From: Nematostella vectensis
Taxonomy: Eukaryota; Cnidaria; Anthozoa; Actiniaria; Edwardsiidae
Direction of reading: 5' to 3'
NCBI RefSeq assembly: GCF_932526225.1
Contig: NC_064044.1
Span: 7,118,801-7,180,800, forward strand
DNA length: 62,000 nt
Shown here: positions 1-62,000 of the stretch, in pieces
Layout of the letters: each line of letters opens with the position of its first letter
How positions within the stretch are numbered: position 1 is the stretch's first letter
Made by a program: the position numbers and the translations under genes
Notes under the pieces: model-generated
Database searches by the model: none
What the model was told of the DNA's origin: nothing
What the model saw: the letters and a program-made list of their open reading frames with translations, nothing else

Positions 1-759
1 ATAGCCGGATGGTTGCAGGTGAGAAAGGTTTGGTAAATATTAAAGACAATTTAAACAACCTTTCAGAAGTGCTAATGAACTATAGTTGAAAATAAAAGTA
101 ACAAGAACGTGCACTGTTTTAGTTGATATATTGATATATTAAAAGACACACCATAGCAAGAGGAGAACCGAAGTTTAATAGGAAATTTACTTGCTACTTA
201 AATTTCACGCATTTAAATTTTATAAAATACCTTGATAGCCGAGGAAATAAACTATAAATTACGAGTTATGTATAGTTTGATGAAAAAACACGGTTCAATA
301 AATCAGTACTTTGTACTTATTCTGTAATCTATCTAGAGACCAACACTTTTACCTCCGGCTTTAGACAAATCATAGCGCACAAATTATCAAATGTGTTTTA
401 CAATTGTATTTAGCACTTTTAATATTGTCATTGAACATTTTTTAAACTTTATATCAAAACACGAAACTACAAAAGCTCACATTAAAATAAGAATATAAAC
501 TGCATCTGTAACAGACAGACAGTTAAAAATAACTACGAGCAACGAGTAATTATAAAGAATAATTAAGGTACTTGACTATATCCATTTTATTTAATGTGTT
601 TTTAATTAGTCCTTATTTAGTTATATATACTGTGGGACCAATTACAGTACCAAGCTACATTAGAGGGATAAGGGGACTGACTCCATTTAATCTATATGTA
701 AGTTTTTGTTCTCTCTGTTTCATTCTATTTGGCTCTTTAAAATAAATATATCATCATTG

Positions 760-805
<46 letters not shown>

Positions 806-1260
806 TTTCTTTTGCACACTTAAATTTAGAGGATAGTTTTCAGTTAACTTGGCGCAAACCTATAAAAATAAGTTTTGTGTGCATTGCGTTCCACTAAAAG
901 GTATTGACATGGATGTGAGTGAAAAGACTCTTTAGACATTGTTTTTATTTTGCATGTTAAAGTTTATTCGAGTCTTTTATTCTGTCCTTATAAAAAGAGC
1001 TATGTTGCACAGTGGAATATTATGATCGATTGGTAAGTTATAATATCAGCAGTCCTATATCATTATGCACAGTTTGATAGGGCAGGAAGCCAGCTTCTTA
1101 AATTCTGCACTGAGCATTTGGCTTTCGAAATTATTTGTGATGTGTGATTTTCGTAGATAGTCAGAGAATGTCAGAGGGACTTGAAGTTTTGTATTTTGTA
1201 CTGATTATATTTGGCTGCATACCGCAACTGTAATTTAGATAAATCTACAAGAGCTTTAAA
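1..1260. other. A/T-rich stretch, likely intron of the HEPN gene
   Basis: No coding exon is recognisable on either strand. It lies downstream of the HEPN exon's GTAAGT donor on the minus strand, so it is probably that gene's intron. The only clear structure is an ATT microsatellite near 760-804. Confidence 0.4.
760..804. repeat. (ATT)n microsatellite
   Basis: About fifteen uninterrupted ATT trinucleotides, read directly. The short open frame across it (poly-leucine) is an artefact of the repeat. Confidence 0.9.
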
Positions 1261-1262
1261 TC

Positions 1263-2046
1263 AACCAAACTTACCCTTCTTTTGATGATCTGCATCCTGA
1301 TCAGGATTACTACTAGATGCCCGTTGATTAAGAGCTTGTTGTACTTGTTGACTAAAACTCTTTAACTTCTTTCCCTGTTTAGAGACTTTTCGTTTCACAG
1401 CCAGCACATTCTTATTGACCTGCTCTAATTGTTCAGATAGCTGAATATCATTTTGACACCATTGCTCAAGTGTTTTTAAGCATTCACTTAACCCAGGTCG
1501 TTTCTTCAGATCATCAATCTCGTCTTGATTGACACCAAGTGCAACTAATGCAGCTGCGATAGGGTCCCAAAACTTTTCAAAAGTGTCGTCATCACATGCT
1601 GCTTCATGGATATGGGCATAAACCTTGTTGCGATAATACTTGATTCTTGCAATCATTCCCTCCTTTGATTTATCGGTGGGCGCTGGCAGTGCATCCCATC
1701 CCGTTGCTGGTGCAGTCAGAGTTGGGCAAATATTCCTCAAAAGGATAGTGAGAAGGGTGATATCAAAGGATTCTGAGGAGGGTGGAAGTAACGGTGGTTG
1801 TGGGAAGAGCTGATACCACTGATCATCGTTTAGTACTTTTCTCCAGTTGCAAGGTCGGGGAGTTGGTGGCTTCCATAGGTTATGTAGTAATGTTTTGTTC
1901 TTGTATAACGCATCAGCCAAGTCACCAGGTGGATGGATGGATCCATCCAGTACAGAGCAAAATGCCTTTGTTCCACCATCTATCAGCAACCTCCCAAGTT
2001 TAGCAAAGTTATCAGATTCCTTTGTCAACGGGAAAATATTTGCCAT
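1263..2046 (-). CDS. DZIP3-like HEPN domain protein, first coding exon (partial gene)
   Basis: Minus-strand open frame of about 260 residues beginning MANIFPL. It carries the pattern typical of DZIP3/hRUL138-type HEPN domains: an LLTILLRNIC helix, a TGWDALP turn, then IARIKYYRNKVYAH, an FEKFWDPI helix and a lysine-rich tail predicted to be coiled coil (QLEQVNKNVLAVKRK). RNKVYAH fits the Rx4-6H motif linked to metal-independent RNase activity in many HEPN proteins; activity here is inference. In anthozoans this domain often heads multidomain innate-immunity-like proteins with NACHT or TPR modules. The frame meets a strong GTAAGT donor at its 3' end (near 1262) and a stop soon after, so the gene probably continues left of the window. 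An acceptor-like TTACTTGCAG lies about 13 nt upstream of the ATG, implying a 5' UTR intron. It is transcribed in the same direction as ATR, downstream of it. I place it by domain pattern only. Confidence 0.78.
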
Positions 2047-2610
2047 CACTTAAGGCTGCAAGTAATGAAAAATACAAAATAATAAGAATTAATTAAAATT
2101 GTCTGTCACTAATTAGCTCATAATAATACACTGAATTGCTGAAATACTATTTTCTAAACTGCCTGACATCATGTAGCCTTTCTGGGACACCCCTACAGGC
2201 AACAAAAATGGATTGTTTTTTATTTTGAGAGGTCTATTGATTTGTGAATAATTTGATTGGCTGAGTTATATATGCATGATTTGTCACAGAATGGTTTCAT
2301 CTACTTGTTTCCATGGCAATCAATCAAGCAACTAATTTCCATACAATCGCATTGCTCTGTTTCAGCGCGGATCAACTTAAAACATCATGAAGCCTTATAG
2401 AGAGCATCAAAACAAAGATCCAGCAGTTTAAATTTTCAAAATAGCTTCAAATATTTGCCCCTATCTACCCCTATCTACTCAACAGTCAGTCTTATTTCTC
2501 CACAATACTTATTACAACCCATTTTGACATTGTTTTTTCTTTATTTTTTTCTCTGACCCACTATCTGCACGTTGGATCGTTTTAATTTTGACCAAATATA
2601 GATTCCTTAC
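2047..2610 (-). other. predicted 5' UTR intron of the HEPN gene
   Basis: Bounded on the minus strand by a donor-like TCTAG|GTAAGG at 2610-2609 and an acceptor-like TTGCAG just upstream of the HEPN start codon. No coding similarity seen inside. Confidence 0.35.
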
Positions 2611-4314
2611 CTAGAAGCAGCTCGTCTTCGACCATCAAGAGAACCCATTCGCCTTCGAAACAACATGACCACTTCCACGAACCCCGTAATTGCTTGTGAT
2701 TCGGTGATCAGCCCATTTTTAGCGCCTCGTGGAAGAATAATCAATGTTAACGTGTTATGTACCCTTTAGGCCGTGACATTAGTCACAAGACCGAGCTTAG
2801 ATAGTTGGGTTATTGCAGCACAGATTAAGAAAGATCATCCCTCTATCCGTAGCAGCAGCCGAGAGGACTCACAATTTGAGGCGCGCTTGTTTTATCATCT
2901 TATCGCACGTGATAAGACGCGGGATTTTCATTGGCTAAAGCGTTTCCAAAGAATGTGATTGGCCAACAATTTTACTTCCCAGAAATGACGCCACTGTCCC
3001 GAAATAAATAAGAACGCCTCATGGGCCGATATTATTTGAAATTATGTCAAATTGAGCGTACTTATTTTCATGCACCATCACTTTTCAATACTCAATACTT
3101 TCCGAAACAATTCATAACGTAAAGGCTCAATTTTCTATCAACAATAAATATTTAACTGGAATCCGGCTCGAAGACTACTTTTATTCCGGATTCCAGATTC
3201 AGTGTACTATTCAACATGTTTTTTCACAAATTCAGGGCATTTACATTAAGCAATAAGAATGAAGATGTTGAGCTTGACATATATAGAATATCTTCAAGAA
3301 TAAAGAAAGTTCTGCGTTTTTTACGCAATGTTTTAGCCTTAGGGCACGTCCCCTGGTGTGACCCTTTGCTACGAGATGCAAATTTCTAAGCCATCGTGCA
3401 TCACTACAAGGCAATCATCAATGTAACAAAACCAAGTAATATTTCGTATTTTTTGTTCTCTAAAAGAGAGGCAAACCATGTGTGACGAAATCTTTCGAAA
3501 ATACTTGCCTTCCTACAGCCATTCTCCCGCTAGTCAGTGCGGTAATAGTTCTACCATTTGTAAACACATTAGCGGTACAATAAAGAAAGAAGAAGACAGC
3601 CAACCCTTGCTCTCAGACTACCCCCACAACACCTACAAAGAAAGCACCTAAAGCCTCGTAACACATATTTCTAATTTCTCTTTGAGAGAAAGGCAAACCA
3701 TGTGTGACAAAATCAATTCATCTATGGGAAGGTTGAGTAATGACTAAAGAATGTCAAACACAAATTTCCATCTCAAAGAAAAGAAAGTTTATATAGCTAT
3801 TGCAATAGTGTGAAAATTGCTCATGGCAGTATTTATTCCATTCTCAATTTTAAAAATTTGGAAATTTTTAAAAGTTACATCTGATTTTGAATGTATTTTA
3901 GCACGAGGCATTGACTTCATCATTTACATTGTAAACACGTATCCTACTATTCTTTTTTTTATTTCTAACCGCTTATTTGATTTGCTTTACACCACTACAT
4001 TATGGATGGTTAACAATTCTGAGTTTTTGTTTGCCTGTTGGTATTGCACTAACAGACAGTGCACCATGGTCCATTGATTTTCAAACATTCCTAATTGGAA
4101 CACAGTTCTTGCTTAAGGGAGCGCAACGTGCCCTGGGAAGGCGTGGGCTACATATACCTCAAAGGAAGCAGAATCCCTAGATGATCGACCAGTAGAAGGA
4201 GATGGGTGTAAATATGACAAGCCGGCAAGCCAAGTTATTCAGAAAAATCTCCGGTTACCCTGATCAATCCTGCTGGAAAAATTACAACCTAAGCCGTGCA
4301 AATAGCACTACTGC
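2611..4314. other. intergenic region, probable 5' exon and promoter of the HEPN gene at its left end
   Basis: No coding exon recognised. The first few hundred bases may be a non-coding first exon of the HEPN gene, because a consensus donor ends at 2611. A short sequence containing AGAGAGGCAAACCATGTGTGAC occurs twice in similar form (near 3468 and 3690), so the middle part holds a diverged direct repeat. Confidence 0.3.
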
Positions 4315-6245
4315 CCAACATTGCTTGTCAAAATACCCGGCATTACTACATGACATTGCTTGTAAAAATACCCGGCATTACTACATGACATTGCTTGTAA
4401 AACACGCGGCATTACTGCCCAACATTGCTTGTCAAAACACCCGGCATTACTACATGACATTGCTAACCAAAACACCCGGCATTGCTACATGACATTGCTT
4501 GTAAAACACGCGGCATTACTGCCCAATATTGCTTGTCAAAACACCCGGCATTACTGCTTAATATTGCTTGTCAAAACACCCGGCATTACTGCCCAATATT
4601 GCTTGCCAAAATACCCGGTATTACTGCCCAATATTGCTTGGAAAAATACCCGGCATTACTGCCCAATATCGCTTGCCAAAATACCCGGCATTACTGCCCA
4701 ATATCGCTTGCCAAAATACCCGGCATTACTGCCCAATATTGCTTGCCAAAATACCCGGCATTACTACCCAATATCGCTTGCCAAAATACCCGGCATTACT
4801 GCCCAATATCGCTTGCCAAAATACCCGGCATTACTGCCCAATATTGCTTGCCAAAATACCCGGCATTACTGCCCAATATCGCTTGCCAAAATACCCGGCA
4901 TTACTGCCCAATATTGCTTGCCAAAATACCCGGCATTACTGCCCAACATTGCTTGTCAAAACACCCGGCATTACTACATGACATTGCTAACCAAAACACC
5001 CGGCATTGCTACATGACATTGCTTGTAAAACACGCGGCATTACTGCCCAATATTGCTTGTCAAAACACCCGGCATTACTGCTTAATATTGCTTGTCAAAA
5101 CACCCGGCATTACTGCCCAATATTGCTTGCCAAAATACCCGGTATTACTGCCCAATATTGCTTGGAAAAATACCCGGCATTACTGCCCAATATCGCTTGC
5201 CAAAATACCCGGCATTACTGCCCAATATCGCTTGCCAAAATACCCGGCATTACTGCCCAATATTGCTTGCCAAAATACCCGGCATTACTACCCAATATCG
5301 CTTGCCAAAATACCCGGCATTACTGCCCAATATCGCTTGCCAAAATACCCGGCATTACTGCCCAATATTGCTTGCCAAAATACCCGGCATTACTGCCCAA
5401 TATCGCTTGCCAAAATACCCGGCATTACTGCCCAATATTGCTTGCCAAAATACCCGGCATTACAACCCAATATCGCTTGCCAAAATACCCGGCATCACTG
5501 CCCAATATCGCTTGCCAAAATACCCGGCATTACTGCCCAACATTGCTAACCAAAACACCCGGCATTACTGCCCAACATTGATTGCAAAAATATACGGCAT
5601 TATTGCCCAATATTGCTTGCCAAAATACCCGGCATTACTACCCAATATCGCTTGCCAAAATACCCGGCATTACTGCCCAATATTGCTTGTCAAAATACCC
5701 GGCATTACTGCCCAACATTGCTTGTCAAAATACCCGGCATTACTGCCCAATATTGCTTGCCAAAACACCCGGCATTACTACCCAATATCGCTTGCCAAAA
5801 TACCCGGCATTACTGCCCAATATTGCTTGCCAAAATACCCGGCATTACTGCCCAACATTGCTTGTCAAAATACCCGGCATTAAAGCCCAATATTGCTTGT
5901 CAAAATACCCGGCGTTACTGCCCAACTTTGCCTGCCAAAATACCCGGTATTAAAGCCCAATATTGCTTGCCAAAATACCCGGCATTAAAGCCCAACATTG
6001 CTCGTCAAAATACCCGGCATTACTGCCCAACATTGCTTGTCAAAACACCCGGCACTACTGCCCAATATTGCTTGCCAAAATACCCGGCATTAAAGCCCAA
6101 TATTGCTTGTCAAAATACCCGGCATTAAAGCCCAATATTGCTTGTCAAAATACCCGGCATTAAAGCCCAATATTGCTTGTCAAAATACCCGGCATTACTG
6201 CCCAATATTGCTTGTCAAAATACCCGGCATTACTGCCCAATAGTT
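4315..6245. repeat. 35-bp satellite array, about 55 copies
   Basis: Tandem units of 35 bp built on GCTTGCCAAAATACCCGGC followed by ATTACTGCCCAATATT. Variants include TACATGACATTGC and AAAGCCCAAT forms. Because 35 is not a multiple of three and the unit has no stop on the plus strand, all three plus frames stay open and give spurious 35-residue peptide repeats. A block of about 524 bp (15 units) beginning near 4426 is repeated almost exactly from about 4950, showing a higher-order duplication. Confidence 0.95.
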
Positions 6246-6529
6246 CATCAATATTTCCTAGCTAGTCTTGTGGTCACTAAGGAAAGGCTTGGTTAGCGAT
6301 GCTGGTTGATGTTGGCACTGTTAACCCACGACAAATAATAGTCCACCAAGATATTGCTACCCAATTCACCAATTTCAAATAGTCAATCGTGAAGTCCTTT
6401 TTCTCTTCATTGCGCCAAGTATATGTTTATTATCAGTCATAACAAAACAATTATCGATGATCTTGCTCACAGATTATAAAAACAGTTATCATAGAGCTTT
6501 TAAGTAAGAAGTCTGAGTCTTAGTGCGAC
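6246..6529. other. unique spacer between the two satellites
   Basis: No gene recognised. A minus-strand AATAAA (TTTATT at 6425-6430) could serve as the ATR polyadenylation signal, which would put the adjoining 40-bp minisatellite in the ATR 3' UTR. Confidence 0.3.
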
Positions 6530-7235
6530 GGCGCCTAACCAATAGAAGCAGGCAGGGTCTAACGGGTTGGCAATCATCCAATAGAAGCAGGCAGGGTCTA
6601 ACGGGTTCGGCAACCTTCCAATAGAAGCAGGCCGGGTCTAACGGGTTCGGCGACCATCCAATAGAAGCAGGCCGGGTCTAACGGGTTCGGCGACCATCCA
6701 ATAGAAGCAGGCCGGGTCTAACGGGTTCGGCAACCATCCAATAGAAGCAGGCAGGGTCTAACGGGTTCGGCAACCATCCAATAGAAGCAGGCAGGGTCTA
6801 ACGGGTTCGGCGACCATCCAATAGAAGCAGGCCGGGTCTAACGGGTTCGGCAACCATCCAATAGAAGCAGGCAGGGTCTAACGGGTTCGGCAACCATCCA
6901 ATAGAAGCAGGCCGGGTCTAACGGGTTCGGCGACCATCCAATAGAAGCAGGCCGGGTCTAACGGGTTCGGCGACCATCCAATAGAAGCAGGCCGGGTCTA
7001 ACGGGTTCGGCAACCATCCAATAGAAGCAGGCAGGGTCTAACGGGTTCGGCAACCATCCAATAGAAGCAGGCAGGGTCTAACGGGTTCGGCAACCATCCA
7101 ATAGAAGCAGGCAGGGTCTAACGGGTTCGGCAACCACCCAATAGAAGCAGGCAGGGTCTAACGGGTTCGGCAACCATCCAATAGAAGCAGGCACGGTCTA
7201 ACGGGTTCGGCGACCATCCAATAGAAGTAGCCTTG
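6530..7235. repeat. 40-bp minisatellite just after the ATR stop codon
   Basis: About 17 tandem 40-bp units with core AATAGAAGCAGGCAGGGTCT and ACGGGTTCGGCAACCATCC; units differ by A/C at one position and A/G at another. The array ends a few bases beyond the ATR stop at 7239 in the transcript direction, so it probably lies in the 3' UTR or immediate 3' flank. Confidence 0.95.
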
Positions 7236-7238
7236 ATC

Positions 7239-60328
<53,090 letters not shown>

Positions 60329-60597
60329 CTGAAAAAACAAAGAGCAAAAATTGTCAAGGTTGAGCTTCTTTGTTAATTTTGCTGTTACATCCAACTTTTT
60401 TCATTCAGTATACGGCTGTTACAAAGGAAATGTATGAAACGAATTAGTGGCATCAGCAAACATTGTGGACGGTGGAGCAACTGTGGGTTTATAAAAGCAA
60501 ATGGCATTTTGCTTCCCAGTACATTTTGGTGAAAGATATTTATTCCAGCGATACTGGTACTGTTTTCAGAGATGTCCAGTACCCGTGTATCCCTTAG

Positions 60598-62000
60598 TAC
60601 AGCAGGGGCGGATCAAGGATTTTAAAATGGGGGGTGGATAATGGCCGGATAGACGGCTTAGTACAGCAGGGGCGGATCCAGGATTTTAAAATGGGAGGTG
60701 GATAATGGCCGGATAGACGGCTTAGTAGAGCAGGGGCGGATCCAGGATTTAAAAATGGGGGGTGGATAATGGCCAGATAGTTGGCTTAGTGCAGCAGGGG
60801 CGTATCCAGGATTTTAAAATGGGGGATGGATAATGGCTGCATAGACGGCTTAGTACAGCAGGGGCGGATCCAGGATTTTAAAATGGGAGGTGGATAATGG
60901 CCGGATAGACGGCTTAGTAGAGCAGGGGCGGATCCAGGATTTAAAAATGGGGGGTGGATAACGGCCAGATAGTTGGCTTAGTGCAGCAGGGGCGGATCCA
61001 GGATTTTAAAATGGGGGTTGGATAATGGCCGGATAGACGGCTTAGTACAGCAGGGGCGGATCCAGGATTTTAAAATGGGGGGTAGATAATGGCCGGATAG
61101 ACGGCTTAGTACAGCAGGGGCGGATCCAGGATTTTAAAATGGGGGGTGGATAATGGCCGGATAGACGGCTTAGTACAGCAGGGGCGGATCCAGGATTTAA
61201 AATGGGGGGTGGATAATGGCCGGATAGACGGCTTAGTACAGCAGGGGCGGATCCAGGATTTTAAAATGGGGGGGTTGGATAATGGCAAGATGGATGGCTT
61301 AGTACAGCAGGGGCGGATCCAGGATTTTAAAATGGGGGTTGGATAATGGCCGGATAGACGGCTTAGTACAGCAGGGGCGGATCCAGGATTTTAAAATGGG
61401 GGGTAGATAATGGCCGGATAGACGGCTTAGTACAGCAGGGGCGGATCCAGGATTTTAAAATGGGGGGTGGATAATGGCCGGATAGACGGCTTAGTACAGC
61501 AGGGGCGGATCCAGGATTTTAAAATGGGGGGTGGATAATGGCCGGATAGACGGCTTAGTACAGCAGGGGCGGATCCAGGATTTTAAAATGGGGGGGTTGG
61601 ATAATGGCAAGATGGATGGCTTAGTACAGCAGGGGCGGATCCAGGATTTTAAAATGGGGGGTGGATAATGGCCGGATAGATGGCTTAGTACAGCAGGGGC
61701 GGATCCAGGGTTTTAAAATGAGGGGTGGATAAAGGCCGGATAGACGGCTTAGTACAGCAGGGGCGGATCCAGGATTTTAAAATGGGGGGTGGATAATGGC
61801 CAGATAGATGGCTTAGTGCAGCAGGGGCGGATCCAGGATTTTAAAATGGAGGGTGGATAATGGCCTGATAGACGGATTAGTACAGCAGGGGCAGATCCAG
61901 GATTTTAAAATGGGAGTAGGATAATGGCCGGATAGACGGCTTAGTACAGCAGGGGCGGATCCAGGATTTTAAAATGGGGGGTAGATAATGGCCGGATAGA
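60598..62000. repeat. 64-bp satellite, about 22 copies, running off the window
   Basis: Units AGTACAGCAGGGGCGGATCC, AGGATTTTAAAATGGGGGGT and GGATAATGGCCGGATAGACG. Higher-order similarity exists between blocks. It lies upstream of exon w1 in the ATR transcript direction, so it is in an intron or the 5' flank. Confidence 0.95.

Noticed and set aside
4202-6163. Long overlapping open frames of 35-residue repeats
   Set aside because: They are the three frames of a 35-bp satellite with no stops; no start context, splice signals or non-repetitive domain.
6530-7235. Regular direct repeats resembling a CRISPR array
   Set aside because: The units are contiguous 40-bp copies with no unique spacers, and the setting is a eukaryotic gene.

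Overview
This is eukaryotic, repeat-rich, A+T-rich DNA dominated by one very long, intron-dense gene on the minus strand. Reading the minus strand and joining short frames at CT...AC boundaries (reverse-complemented GT...AG introns) recovers almost all of ATR, the PIKK-family checkpoint kinase. I assembled 68 coding exons from 60328 down to the stop codon at 7239. They total 7,544 nt, stay in one continuous frame (about 2,513 residues) and align end to end with human ATR as I remember it. Only the N-terminus (about the first 150-200 residues) and the promoter lie beyond the right edge. The exon density, the tRNA-derived SINE, the many TIR elements and a neighbouring DZIP3-type HEPN gene suggest an invertebrate, most likely an anthozoan cnidarian (sea anemone or coral). 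The species is inference.

Layout, left to right. 1-2046: first coding exon of a second minus-strand gene carrying a DZIP3-like HEPN domain with an RNKVYAH (Rx5H) motif; it continues off the left edge. 2047-4300: its likely 5' region. 4315-6245: a 35-bp satellite. 6530-7235: a 40-bp minisatellite directly after the ATR stop, probably in the 3' UTR. 7239-19.7 kb: FATC, PRD and kinase exons. 20-25.5 kb: kinase N-lobe approach and C-terminal FAT exons. 25.8-38 kb: FAT exons. 38.9-45.7 kb: middle HEAT exons. 46.3-47.9 kb: UME region. 49-60.3 kb: N-terminal HEAT exons. 60.6-62 kb: a 64-bp satellite. ATR introns also hold hairpins, TIR elements (several with 9-10 bp target duplications), a four-copy TTAA-bounded MITE family and long (CAT)n arrays.

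The outstanding observation is that many ATR introns begin with a minisatellite or duplication whose unit straddles the exon-intron junction itself: the last bases of the exon plus its 5' splice site. The most striking is the exon coding for the start of the FATC domain, amplified as seven 75-bp (25-codon) units, nearly all keeping a donor site. Others have units of 40, 41, 21, 115 and 31 bp. Single or partial duplications occur at three further exons, and one of them forms an intact, in-frame 48-nt mini-exon. Each event lays out a row of candidate splice donors next to the authentic one. I do not know of a named system like this.
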